A stretch of 64,000 nt of DNA from Actinomycetales bacterium (GTDB lineage: Bacteria; Actinomycetota; Actinomycetes; Actinomycetales; Cellulomonadaceae), in the NCBI GenBank assembly GCA_020444245.1, contig JAHLLI010000018.1, positions 46,815 to 110,814 on the forward strand. The letters run 5' to 3'. Positions 45,374 to 53,643 of the stretch are shown here, one piece after another; the first letter of the stretch is position 1, and every line of letters begins with the position of its first letter. The position numbers and the translations under genes were made by a program. A model generated the notes under the pieces. That model was not told the origin of the DNA and ran no database searches. It worked only from the letters and a program-made list of their open reading frames with translations.

Positions 45374-46683
45374 CCCACGCGCCGCGGCGCCGCGACGTCC
45401 ACCTCGCCCACCCGGTGTGGAGCCGGGATGCAGCGATCTACCAGATCAACACCCGGCAGTTCACCGCGGAGGGCACCTTCGAGGCCGCCGCACGCGAGCT
45501 GTCCCGGCTCGCCGGGCTCGGGGTGCGCATCCTGTGGCTCATGCCGATCCACGAGATCGGCGCCAAGAACCGCAAGGGCGCACTGGGCAGCCCCTACGCG
45601 GTGCGCGACTACTACTCGGTCAACCCCGAGTTCGGCACGCTGACGGACCTGCGGGCCTTCGTCGACGCGGCGCACGCCCGCGGCATGTACGTGATCCTGG
45701 ACTGGGTGGCCAACCACACCGCGTGGGACAACGAGCTCGTCGAGTCCCACCCCGAGTGGTACGCGAGGGACTGGAAGGGCGACCTGATGCCCACCCCGTG
45801 GTGGGACTGGGACGACGTCGTCGACCTGGACTTCCACCGCCCGGGCGTGCGCTCCTACATGCTCGACGCGATGGCCTACTGGGTGCGCGAGGCCGACGTC
45901 GACGGGTTCCGCTGCGACGTCGCGGGGTTCGTGCCCACCGACTTCTGGGAGTCCGTCCGGGCCGAGCTCGAGCGCATCAAGCCGGTGTTCATGCTCGCCG
46001 AGTGGGAGTCCCGCGAGCTGCACGACCGCGCGTTCGACATGACCTACGCCTGGACCTGGAACTCCACGATGCACGACATCGCAGCCGGCCGGGCCGACGT
46101 CAGCGCACTGCGGATCTACTACGCCTGGAACGAGAAGGCGTACCCGGACGACGCGATGCGCATGCTCTTCGTGTCCAACCACGACATGAACGCCTGGGAG
46201 GGCACCGAGTTCGAGCAGTTCGGCGACGCCCTCGAGGTCGCCGTGGTGCTCAGCGTCGTCAGCGACGGGATGCCGCTGATCTACAACGGGCAGGAGGCCG
46301 GCAACGACCGCCGGCTCGACTTCTTCGACCGGGACCCGATCGTGTGGCGCGAGCACCCGATGGGCGAGCTGTACCGGCGGTTGGTCGCACTCAAGAAGGC
46401 CAACCAGGCGCTGTGGAACGGCCGGTGGGGCGGGCGCATGGTCGAGGTGCGCACGGACGCCCCGGACCGCGTGCTGGCGTTCGTGCGCCGCGCCGGGGCC
46501 GAGGCCGTGCTCGCAGCCGTCAACCTGTCCGCCGAGCCGGTGCAGGTCCGGCTGGGCGAGGGGCCGTACGTCGGGACGTGGAACGAGCTCGACGGCACCG
46601 AGGTGACCCTCGGCGAGGGCGCGCAGGTCGAGCTTCCCGCGTGGGGTCACCGGGTGCTGGTCCAGGGGCCCACCGGCGCCTGA
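45370..46683 (+). CDS. GH13 family alpha-glucosidase/alpha-amylase-like enzyme
   Basis: 437 residues, ATG overlapping the previous stop (ATGA), no signal peptide. Compact barrel with Asp183 (DGFRCDVAGFV, nucleophile), Glu211 (FMLAEWESRE, acid/base) and Asp272 (FVSNHDMNAWEG). No N-terminal carbohydrate module; a short C-terminal beta domain. Cys at the position before the nucleophile (RCD) is shared with a compact GH13 amylase group. Likely finishes maltodextrin breakdown in the cytoplasm. Exact specificity is open. Its end faces the convergent HDOD gene with only 7 bp between stops. Confidence 0.87.
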   Translation: MTHAPRRRDVHLAHPVWSRDAAIYQINTRQFTAEGTFEAAARELSRLAGLGVRILWLMPIHEIGAKNRKGALGSPYAVRDYYSVNPEFGTLTDLRAFVDAAHARGMYVILDWVANHTAWDNELVESHPEWYARDWKGDLMPTPWWDWDDVVDLDFHRPGVRSYMLDAMAYWVREADVDGFRCDVAGFVPTDFWESVRAELERIKPVFMLAEWESRELHDRAFDMTYAWTWNSTMHDIAAGRADVSALRIYYAWNEKAYPDDAMRMLFVSNHDMNAWEGTEFEQFGDALEVAVVLSVVSDGMPLIYNGQEAGNDRRLDFFDRDPIVWREHPMGELYRRLVALKKANQALWNGRWGGRMVEVRTDAPDRVLAFVRRAGAEAVLAAVNLSAEPVQVRLGEGPYVGTWNELDGTEVTLGEGAQVELPAWGHRVLVQGPTGA

Positions 46684-46690
46684 AAGGGCG

Positions 46691-47935
46691 TCAGCCCTCG
46701 ACGGCGCGGGCGGTCTCGAGCGCGTCGGCCAGACAGGCCAGGTACGTGTCGGACACGTCGGCCGGCTCGAAACCCGCGTCGGCGACCGCGTCCAGGTCGT
46801 TGCGCTCGTGCGCCACGACCGCGCGCAGCGCCGGGCCGAGGTCGCCGCTGCGCTCTCGCACCGCGTCGCCGACGACGTCGGAGACGCCGACCTTCTCCAG
46901 GACCACGTCGGCCGGTACGCCGAGCTGCTCGATGAGGGCCGAGAGCATGCCGACGGTGTACGCGGCGGGGTCGTCGGCGAGCGCCTCGCAGGCCAACGCG
47001 CGGGCCAGGATGAGCCAGAGGCTGTCCATCGCACCGCTGCGCGCGTCGATCGCCAGCGCGGCGACCAGCGTGGTGACCTCGCGGATGCCCAGCAGCACGA
47101 CCGCGCGCGTCACGGTGTCCACCCGGGCCATCAGCGAGAACGCGCCGGAGTTCACCAGGTGCAGCACCCGAAGGGTGAGCACGGGGTCCGTGTCGATGAC
47201 CTCGGCGACCTCGGCGAGGTCGACCTCCGGCTGGTGGAGCAGGTGCAGGGCCGCCAGGCACTGCAGCTGGCCCGGGCGCAGCACCTTGGGTCCGTGGAGC
47301 TCCTGGGCGGACGCCGAACGCTCCACCATCCCACCCCGCAGCGCGTCCACGCCCGCGACCAGGCAGCGCGCCTGGGTGGCGACGTCGTGCACCCGGGTGG
47401 CCAGCACCCGCACGCCGTGGGTGTGGGCCGCTCGCACCACCTCGTCCAGCGGCTGGACCAGGACCTCGGGGTCGACGGTGACGTAGTCCAGGTGCGGGAG
47501 CAGCTCGACCTGCTTCGGCGTGGCGGCGAAGGCCTGGAGGTTGAGCTGCACGCCGAGGCCCCGCAGCGCGTCCGAGCGTCGCGCTGCGTCCTCCCGCAGC
47601 TCGAAGCCGTGCGGCAGGTCGAGGACCAGGTGGCTGCCGGGCGGGGGGCTGGGCACGAACCCGTCCACCATCCCGCCGACGGCCGGGAGGAACACGTCGC
47701 GGTCGGCGACCAACGACGGCAGGTCCAGCCCGAGGTACTGCGAGTGGAGCACGTCGTCGCGCACCGGGCGAGACGTGGCGGGCGGGACCGCGTCCGGCGC
47801 CATCGTGATGGTGATGCCGTAGCCGACGACGGCGTTGTCGGCGCCGACGATCGGCACGCGGTGCACGGTCGCGCGCGCACCTTCGGCGTCGCTCGGTGCG
47901 GCCTCGAGGTCGGAGGGGGTCAGCTGGGGTGTCAC
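46691..47935 (-). CDS. EAL-like (degenerate) plus HDOD signalling protein
   Basis: 414 residues from GTG 47935, after GAGAGGA and 10 nt from the previous stop; a GTG at 47965 is an alternative. Residues ~20-210 show the outline of an EAL barrel but none of the catalytic residues (no EAL, DDFG or KID motif), so c-di-GMP hydrolysis is unlikely. Residues ~215-410 form an HDOD domain (VIDTDPVLTLRVLHLVNSGAFSLMARVDTVTRAVVLLGIREV). This is the YuxH/CdgJ-like EAL-HDOD layout, a regulatory scaffold. Last gene of the flgN operon. Confidence 0.82.
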   Translation of the reverse strand: MTPQLTPSDLEAAPSDAEGARATVHRVPIVGADNAVVGYGITITMAPDAVPPATSRPVRDDVLHSQYLGLDLPSLVADRDVFLPAVGGMVDGFVPSPPPGSHLVLDLPHGFELREDAARRSDALRGLGVQLNLQAFAATPKQVELLPHLDYVTVDPEVLVQPLDEVVRAAHTHGVRVLATRVHDVATQARCLVAGVDALRGGMVERSASAQELHGPKVLRPGQLQCLAALHLLHQPEVDLAEVAEVIDTDPVLTLRVLHLVNSGAFSLMARVDTVTRAVVLLGIREVTTLVAALAIDARSGAMDSLWLILARALACEALADDPAAYTVGMLSALIEQLGVPADVVLEKVGVSDVVGDAVRERSGDLGPALRAVVAHERNDLDAVADAGFEPADVSDTYLACLADALETARAVEG

Positions 47936-47945
47936 GGATGTCCTC

Positions 47946-48749
47946 TCACCGGGAGCCGATGGCACGAGCGGTCGCCCTCGCCTCGGCGGCGGCGTGCTGG
48001 CAGGCGTCGTAGACGTCGATCGGCGGAAGGCCGCTGCGGGTCAAGCCGGTGGCGTCGCGGTGCTCGTGGGCGATCACGGCACGCAGCGCCGGCCCCCACG
48101 ACCCGGTCCCGGAGCGCACCGCGTCGACGACCTCGCGCGAGACCCCGGACACCTCGAGGACGACCTCGACCGGCACCGCGAGCCTCTCGGCCAACCCGGA
48201 CAGGACGCCGGCGGTGAACGCGACCCGGTCGCCGGTGAGCACCTCGCAGGTCAGCCCGCGGGCCAGTGCGTGCGACAGGCCGTCCACCGGCTGCGGTGCG
48301 GCGTCCAGGAGCAGCTCGTCGACCAGCGACCTCAACGTGGCGCGGCCGAGGACCTCGATCGCGTCCGGCACCGTGTCGACCGCGTAGCCGGGAGCCACCC
48401 TCTGGTTGGCCAGGTGCAGCACGCGCAGCACGAGCATCGGATCGGACTCCACGACCTGTGCCAACGCGTCGCTCGGCGGCTGCGCGGCCCGGAGCAGGTG
48501 CGCCGCTGCGCCGAGGGCGGCCGCCGAGCAGCGCAGCAGCACGGTGCGCGGTCGGCGGGTGGTGGGTCGGCGGGCCGCCAGCGTCCGGGTGTCCACACCG
48601 AGCGACCTCAGGCTCGGCGCGGGGGTCGGCGCGATCGTCGCGGACCGGCCGCCCACGGCCTGGGTCGGCACCGACGCGGGCGCCCCGGAGCCGGGCCAGA
48701 AGGTCCGGCCGGGGTGCGCGGCCGTCGCCGGCGGCGTGGTCGGAGACAT
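47946..48749 (-). CDS. HDOD domain protein
   Basis: 267 residues from ATG 48749, downstream of GAGGAGGTG. The first ~85 residues are Pro/Ala/Thr-rich and probably disordered; the rest is an HDOD domain (VVESDPMLVLRVLHLANQRVAPGYAVDTVPDAIEVLGRATLRSLV, then HALARGLTCEVLTGD and AFTAGVLSGLAERL). The metal-binding HD pair is not conserved, as is normal for HDOD. Clearly paralogous to the HDOD part of the following gene. It takes the place immediately after fliW. Function unknown; signalling for motility is inferred. Confidence 0.8.
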   Translation of the reverse strand: MSPTTPPATAAHPGRTFWPGSGAPASVPTQAVGGRSATIAPTPAPSLRSLGVDTRTLAARRPTTRRPRTVLLRCSAAALGAAAHLLRAAQPPSDALAQVVESDPMLVLRVLHLANQRVAPGYAVDTVPDAIEVLGRATLRSLVDELLLDAAPQPVDGLSHALARGLTCEVLTGDRVAFTAGVLSGLAERLAVPVEVVLEVSGVSREVVDAVRSGTGSWGPALRAVIAHEHRDATGLTRSGLPPIDVYDACQHAAAEARATARAIGSR

Positions 48750-48815
48750 CGGCCTCACACCTCCTCGGGGACGTCGGTGGTCAGGTCGGGCGAAGCGCCC
48801 ACGGGTTCGTGCGGC

Positions 48816-49256
48816 TCAGCTCGCGACGGTGAACCTCGCGCGCAGCGGCCACTCGTCGCTGTCGAGCACCACCTGGAGCGCGGCACCAGTGGTCGGGTTC
48901 ACCACGATCGGTGCGAGCAGGTTGGCCGTCGGCGGGTGCTGGTCGTCGCCGGGGTGCACCACCACGAGCAGGCTCGCCGCGGTGCTGCCGAGCCCGAGCG
49001 GGGCGACCGCGTCCGCGGCCACCTCCGGCGAGTACTCCGGGAAGTACGGCTCGGGCGCCACGACGAACAGCCGCACGTCCTCGTTCTCGACGCTGCGCAT
49101 CGAGAACAGGAAGCCCAGGTCGTCCAGCGGCTGCAGCCGGAACCTGCGCAGGCCCATGAGCCCCAGCGGCGCCTCGACGAAGTCGATCTGCGGCGCGTCC
49201 TGGTGGGTCCGCGTGGGGGCCATCCCGATCCTCCGGTCCGTGGTCTGGGTGCTCAT
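48816..49256 (-). CDS. fliW: Flagellar assembly factor FliW
   Basis: 146 residues from ATG 49256, overlapping the flgL stop (ATGA); a second Met at residue 12 is also possible. FliW signatures: IDFVEAPLGLMGLRRFRLQPLDDLGFLFSMRSVEN, LFVVAPEPYFPEY and an ending with ANLLAPIVVNPTTGAALQVVLDSDEWPLRARF. FliW binds flagellin and antagonises the RNA-binding protein CsrA, tying flagellin translation to secretion. No csrA gene follows, which is unusual; HDOD genes follow instead. Confidence 0.92.
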   Translation of the reverse strand: MSTQTTDRRIGMAPTRTHQDAPQIDFVEAPLGLMGLRRFRLQPLDDLGFLFSMRSVENEDVRLFVVAPEPYFPEYSPEVAADAVAPLGLGSTAASLLVVVHPGDDQHPPTANLLAPIVVNPTTGAALQVVLDSDEWPLRARFTVAS

Positions 49257-50149
49257 CGCAGGAAGTCCATCAGAGTCGGCTGGAGCACGCGCGCGGTGGC
49301 GCCGAGCGCTCCCTGGTACGCGACCTCCTGCATCTGGAGCTCGACGATGGTCTGTGCGAGGTCGATGTCCTCGATCCCCGAGAGCCGTGAGGTGAGGTCC
49401 TGGAGCGTCACGGCGGTGTCGCTCTGGGACGTCGTGAGCTGGTTGTACCGCGTCCCGACCCCGGCGAGCTCGCCGAGCATCGTGGACATCCGGGCGTCGA
49501 TCTCGTTCAGCCGCGGCGCGACGTTCGTGCCCGCGCGCAGGTCCGCGGCGATGTCGTCGATCAACGCGAACACCGACGTGGCACCCTCGCCGAACACCGA
49601 CACCCCGTCGGCGTCGGCGCGCACCGTGGTGTCGGCGGCCACCCGGCGCTGCACGGACGCCCCGGTGGTGCCGGTCCAGCTGTAGGGCGTCGCGGACGCG
49701 GCGTCGGTGAACGCGACATCGGCGTCGGAGGTGCCGGCGAACACCGAGCGGCCCAGGTAGGACGTGTTCGCCAGGTCCAGCAGGCCGTCGCGCAGCCCCT
49801 CGAGCTCGGTGGCGATCGCCTCGCGCGAGGTGGGGCCGAGCGCCCCGGAACCACCCTGGACCGTCAGGTCGCGGACCCGGCGCAGCGTGCTGACGCTGCT
49901 CTGCATCGCGGTGTCGATCGTCGTGAGCCAGGCCAGGCCGTCGTCGGCGTTGCGCTGGTACTGCTTGGTGGTCCGCTGCTGGGCGCGCAGCACCATCGCC
50001 TGGGCGGCGCCGGCCGGGTCGTCGGACGGCTTGGTGATGAGCTTGCCGCCCGACATCTGACCCTGGAGGTTCGACATCCGGGTCAGGTTGGACTGCAGGT
50101 TCGCCAGGGTCGAGCGTTGCAGCGTCTGCTGGGTCACGCGTCCGATCAC
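49253..50149 (-). CDS. flgL: Flagellar hook-associated protein FlgL (HAP3)
   Basis: 298 residues. N-terminal flagellin-like coil (RVTQQTLQRSTLANLQSNLTRMSNLQGQMSGGKLITKPSDDPAGA) and C-terminal coil (DLAQTIVELQMQEVAYQGALGATARVLQPTLMDFLR). Forms the junction between hook and filament with FlgK. Starts 3 bp after the flgK stop, in the flgN-flgK-flgL-fliW operon. Confidence 0.94.
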   Translation of the reverse strand: MIGRVTQQTLQRSTLANLQSNLTRMSNLQGQMSGGKLITKPSDDPAGAAQAMVLRAQQRTTKQYQRNADDGLAWLTTIDTAMQSSVSTLRRVRDLTVQGGSGALGPTSREAIATELEGLRDGLLDLANTSYLGRSVFAGTSDADVAFTDAASATPYSWTGTTGASVQRRVAADTTVRADADGVSVFGEGATSVFALIDDIAADLRAGTNVAPRLNEIDARMSTMLGELAGVGTRYNQLTTSQSDTAVTLQDLTSRLSGIEDIDLAQTIVELQMQEVAYQGALGATARVLQPTLMDFLR

Positions 50150-50152
50150 GGA

Positions 50153-51580
50153 TTACCTCCCCACCACGCCGGTCCGGTTGATCAGCGTGTCGAGCATCTC
50201 GTCGAGCGCGGTCAGGACGCGGGCCGCGCCCTCGTACGCCCGCTGGTAGGCGAGCATGTTCACCGACTCCTCGTCGAGATCGACGGAGGTGGCGGAGAGT
50301 TGAAGGTTCTCGGCGCTCGCCCGTGAGGCCTCGAGCACCGTGGCGCGCTGCTCGGCGGCGCGGGTCCGCACGCCGACGTCGACGGCGAACGAGCGCCACT
50401 GCGTGTCCGGCCCGGTCGGGTCGTCGGCGAGCTGCGCGATCGCGTCGGCCCACGAGCCGTCCAGCGCCCCGGAGGCGGGGTTCGCGGCCGCGACGTCCTT
50501 CGGGTCGGTGACCGCCACGGACAGCCCGAGCGCGGCCGGGACGCCGGCGGCGACGGAGAAGAAGTCCACCCCGGTGGTCGGCGGGTCCTGCAGGGTCTGG
50601 CCGGCGCCGTGCAGCGCGTTGACGCTGGTCGCGAGGTTGGTCGCGACCGCGTTCCAGGTCTGGATCGCGCCGCCCAGCGCGCCGGCCGGGGCGAGGTCGT
50701 CGAGGTTGGCGGCGACCCGGCCGCCCTCGAGGTTCGCCGCCGTGCCGTTGGACGCCCACACCAGCCGGACCTGGTCCAGCGTCGCGGGCGGCTCGCCGAG
50801 CCCGCCGGCCATGGTCCACGACCCCTGCACCTCGAGCGCGTCGGCACGGTCGCCGGTGACCAGCGGGTTGCCCGCGACCATGACGTCCATCGTGCCGTCG
50901 GCGCGCTCGCGGCCGGTCGCACCGACCAGCCCGGACAGTGTGGTGACCAGCTGGCTGCGGCGGTCGACGAGCTCGTTCGCGTTGCCGCCGGAGACCGTCA
51001 CCGAGCGGATCTGGGCGTTGAGGTCGGCGATCGCCTGCGCCGTCGAGTTGACGTCGGTGACCAGGGTCGAGGTCTCGGTGCGCAGCTGGGACCACTGGGT
51101 CTCCACGCCGCGGTACCCCGACGAGATCTGGCTGACCAACGACTGCGCGTCGCCGATCAGCACCATGCGCGCCGCGGTGTCGCCCGGGGCGTTGGCCACG
51201 TCCTGCCAGTCCGCCCAGTAGGTCTGCAGCGACGAGGCGAGGCCGGTGTCCGACGGCTCGCGCAGCTGCGACTCGAGCCGGCCCAAGGTGTCAGCGTGCG
51301 CGGCCTGGTAGGAGGACGCGGCGGTCTCCGACCGCACCCGGGCGTCCAGGAAGACGTCGCCCATGCGGGTGATGGTGTCGACCCGCACGCCGTTGCCGGC
51401 CGCCGGGGTGGTCGACCACAGGGTGGGGACCGACGAGCCCTGGACCGCCGACATGTCGGCGCGCTGGCGGGTGTAGCCGGGCGTGTTCGCGTTGGCGACG
51501 TTCTGGCCCGACACGTCCAGCGCCTGGCGCTGGGCGATCAGCGAGGACAGTGCCGTCGAGATCCCGGAGAAGGTGCTCAT
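50153..51580 (-). CDS. flgK: Flagellar hook-associated protein FlgK (HAP1)
   Basis: 475 residues. The N-terminal rod-type motif SALSSLIAQRQALDVSGQNVANANTPGYTRQRADM and C-terminal motif DEESVNMLAYQRAYEGAARVLTALDEMLDTLIN are diagnostic. Caps the hook and holds the first filament junction. 16 bp after the chaperone FlgN gene and 3 bp before flgL. Confidence 0.95.
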   Translation of the reverse strand: MSTFSGISTALSSLIAQRQALDVSGQNVANANTPGYTRQRADMSAVQGSSVPTLWSTTPAAGNGVRVDTITRMGDVFLDARVRSETAASSYQAAHADTLGRLESQLREPSDTGLASSLQTYWADWQDVANAPGDTAARMVLIGDAQSLVSQISSGYRGVETQWSQLRTETSTLVTDVNSTAQAIADLNAQIRSVTVSGGNANELVDRRSQLVTTLSGLVGATGRERADGTMDVMVAGNPLVTGDRADALEVQGSWTMAGGLGEPPATLDQVRLVWASNGTAANLEGGRVAANLDDLAPAGALGGAIQTWNAVATNLATSVNALHGAGQTLQDPPTTGVDFFSVAAGVPAALGLSVAVTDPKDVAAANPASGALDGSWADAIAQLADDPTGPDTQWRSFAVDVGVRTRAAEQRATVLEASRASAENLQLSATSVDLDEESVNMLAYQRAYEGAARVLTALDEMLDTLINRTGVVGR

Positions 51581-51596
51581 CGCGCTCCGCCCGCGC

Positions 51597-52085
51597 TCAC
51601 AGCGCCCGGTCGAGCAGGTGGCTGCCGCCGGTCAGGGCCGCCGAGGCGGCGGTGCCGTGCGGGTCGTAGGTGTCCACGGTCTCCTGCAGGCTCAGCAGGG
51701 TCTCGCGGGTCGCCCGGTGGGATGCCGAGAGGAGCTCCCGGTTGCCCTGCGCCAGCTGGTTGATCTGGTCGGTGAGGTCGACGAACGCGGCGTGGTGCTC
51801 GCCCAGCAGCGTGTTCCACGGGGTCGGCGCGGCCTGGGCGATCGCGCGCAGGCCGCTGCCCTCCGGCAGCCCGACCTCGCGTGCGGCCTCGTCGGCCTCG
51901 ATGGAGCGGCCGAGCTCCGCGGTGCGGATCTGGTCGAGCACGGACTCGACCTCGCGGGTCGCGTGGCCGAGCCACTGCGTGCGCCCGCTCGTGAGGATCA
52001 GCTGCTCCTCCTCGAGCTTGAAGAGCAGGAGCTCGAGGAGCTGGCGCTCTCTCCAGAGCACTCCGGAGAGCTCGTTGAGGCCCAT
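51597..52085 (-). CDS. flgN: FlgN-type flagellar export chaperone
   Basis: 162 residues from ATG 52085, behind AAGGGTGG. All-helical: LSGVLWRERQLLELLLFKLEEEQLILTSGRTQWLGHATREVE, the opening typical of FlgN-like proteins, then a second long coil near the C-terminus. FlgN escorts FlgK and FlgL to the export gate, and the gene precedes both in one operon. Assigned by helical pattern and position. Confidence 0.82.
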   Translation of the reverse strand: MGLNELSGVLWRERQLLELLLFKLEEEQLILTSGRTQWLGHATREVESVLDQIRTAELGRSIEADEAAREVGLPEGSGLRAIAQAAPTPWNTLLGEHHAAFVDLTDQINQLAQGNRELLSASHRATRETLLSLQETVDTYDPHGTAASAALTGGSHLLDRAL

Positions 52086-52173
52086 CGGACCACCCTTCGT
52101 CCCGGTTTGATCGGTCAGTTCGACGTCTTCGGCCGGTCCCGCCGCGTTGCTGCGTCGTGCCCGTCGACCCCCC

Positions 52174-52199
52174 ATCGGCCGCCCGGGCGTGGATGTGAC
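52174..52199 (-). promoter_or_regulatory. Candidate flagellar sigma promoter of the flgN operon
   Basis: On the minus strand GTCAC-N15-GCCGAT, followed by GGG, 89 bp upstream of flgN. The -10 and spacer match the fliC and flgB promoters in this window; the -35 shares only TCA with their CTCAT. The rest of the 397-bp gap 52086-52482 holds no gene that I can support. Confidence 0.4.
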
Positions 52200-52242
52200 G
52201 GGTTTACCGGGACTTCGCGCACTGGATCTCTGCGCGCGGGCG

Positions 52243-52256
52243 TGTGAGCCCTCACA
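52243..52256. promoter_or_regulatory. TGTGAG-CC-CTCACA palindrome
   Basis: Perfect 6-bp arms in the divergent flgN/sigma-factor control region. The half-sites resemble Crp/GlxR (TGTGA/TCACA) but the spacing is shorter than the usual 6 bp between them. Function inferred. Confidence 0.35.
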
Positions 52257-52300
52257 TCCGGTCGCGGGAACGCGGCTCGCCGCTGCTGGGCCGTTCGGGT

Positions 52301-52318
52301 GTGTGGCCCTCGTCACAG
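52301..52318. promoter_or_regulatory. Crp/GlxR-like site upstream of the sigma-factor gene
   Basis: GTGTGG-N6-TCACAG matches 10 of 12 specified bases of the Crp-type consensus GTGTGA-N6-TCACAC. Lies 165 bp upstream of the flagellar sigma-factor gene. cAMP control of motility is inferred. Confidence 0.4.
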
Positions 52319-52482
52319 CGGACTTTTCGGACCCGGGCGGGTCTGTCCGGATTCGGAAACGGACATCTGCCCGCAAGCGCCGCGGTTCGCTCCCGATCCC
52401 CGGGTACGCCGATCGGAGCAGCGCCGCCAGGTCACCCCGGAGCGGTCTCAAGTGACGCCTGGACACCCCCGAAGCAGCATCC

Positions 52483-53373
52483 GTGAACGCCCCCAGCCAG
52501 AACCCCACGAATGAGCTCGTCGTCGAGCACATGGCGCTCGTCGGCTACCACGTCAACGCGATGCTCGGCCGCGTGCCGGCGTACGTGTCCCGGGCGGACC
52601 TCGTGTCCGCCGGGCACCTCGCCCTGGTCCGCGCCGCCCGGGCGTACGACGAGTCCACCGGCGTCCCCTTCGCGCGGTATGCCGCGCTGCGGATCAAGGG
52701 CGCGCTCATCGACGAGCTGCGCGGCATGGACTGGGTCTCGCGCGGCGCCCGGCGCCGGGCCCGCCAGCTGTCCGAGGTCACCGACCAGCTGACCGGCTCG
52801 CTGGGCCGTGCGCCGAGCCGCGACGAGCTCGCCGAGGCGATGGGCATGCCGGTCGAGGAGATCGACGCGGCCAGGTCGGATGCCGAGACCCGCGTGCTGA
52901 GCATGGAGGGCTTCGACGGCTCGATCGCGGAGACCGTGGCCTCGACCACGATGGGCCCCGAGGAGAGCGTCCTCGCGGACGAGAAGCTGCAGTACCTGCG
53001 CGCGGGCGTCGACGCACTGCCCGAGCGGCTGAAGTACGTCGTCACCGAGCTCTTCTTCCACGACCGTCCGGTCGCGGACCTCGCCGACGAGCTGGGCGTG
53101 ACCCAGTCGCGGATCAGCCAGCTGCGCACCGAGGCCCTCGGCCTGCTCAAGGACGGCATCAACGCCAGCCTCGACCCCGAGCTGCTGCCCGAGGGCGCGC
53201 GCCCGGACGGTGTCGCCCAGCGCCGTCGCCGCGCGTACTTCGCGGAGGTCGCCGCCCGCGCCGCCACCGGCGCGCACGCGAGCACGGTGGCGTCGGTGCC
53301 GACCCAGCGCACCGGGGCGTACGACACGTACTCGGCCGAGACCGTCGAGGAGACCGAGCGCGCGGTGGTCTGA
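52483..53373 (+). CDS. fliA: Flagellar sigma factor (FliA/WhiG family)
   Basis: 296 residues from GTG 52483. Region 2: LVSAGHLALVRAARAYDESTGVPFARYAALRIKGALIDELRGMDWVSR; region 3 with GRAPSRDELAEAMGMPVEEID; region 4: LPERLKYVVTELFFHDRPVADLADELGVTQSRISQLRTEAL. This is the sigma-28 group, which directs RNA polymerase to late flagellar genes. A ~50-residue C-terminal extension beyond region 4 is unusual for FliA. No FlgM anti-sigma gene is seen nearby. After the stop a weak hairpin (CCGGGCG...CGCCCGG, 53376-53400) may terminate. Confidence 0.9.
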   Translation: MNAPSQNPTNELVVEHMALVGYHVNAMLGRVPAYVSRADLVSAGHLALVRAARAYDESTGVPFARYAALRIKGALIDELRGMDWVSRGARRRARQLSEVTDQLTGSLGRAPSRDELAEAMGMPVEEIDAARSDAETRVLSMEGFDGSIAETVASTTMGPEESVLADEKLQYLRAGVDALPERLKYVVTELFFHDRPVADLADELGVTQSRISQLRTEALGLLKDGINASLDPELLPEGARPDGVAQRRRRAYFAEVAARAATGAHASTVASVPTQRTGAYDTYSAETVEETERAVV

Positions 53374-53553
53374 TCCGGGCGTCCTGCACCGGTCGCCCGG
53401 GCGCCGACGTGGCGGACCGCCGCGGAGCCGCCCCCGCCGTCCGCAGCACGGACTCCCGTGCGGGGCCACGCCCACGAGGCCGTCCTCGCAGCGTGGAGCG
53501 CCGGCACGGCCCCCGGTCCGACGCGGATCACCCGGACGGCTCAGCCCGAATCT

Positions 53554-53579
53554 CTCATCACCCCCGGCACCGAGCCGAT
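53554..53579 (+). promoter_or_regulatory. fliC promoter, sigma-28 type
   Basis: CTCAT (53554-53558), 15-bp spacer, GCCGAT (53574-53579, extending as GCCGATCA). Identical in pattern to the flgB promoter. GCCGATAA is the sigma-28 -10 consensus. Sits 65 bp before the fliC start in a 270-bp gap. Confidence 0.65.
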
Positions 53580-53643
53580 CAGCACGGTGCTCGCCCATGG
53601 AGGGGCGGCAGGTACTCGACCCGAATCAAGGAGGAGTCTCACC

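Noticed and set aside
48750..48815. Search for csrA immediately after fliW
   Set aside because: The gap is only 66 bp and contains no suitable short ORF; csrA is not in this interval.
52408..52413. GCCGAT upstream of the sigma-factor gene as a third sigma-28 promoter on the plus strand
   Set aside because: The -35 position at the 15-bp spacing reads CGCTC and does not match CTCAT; GCCGAT alone is too common in GC-rich DNA.
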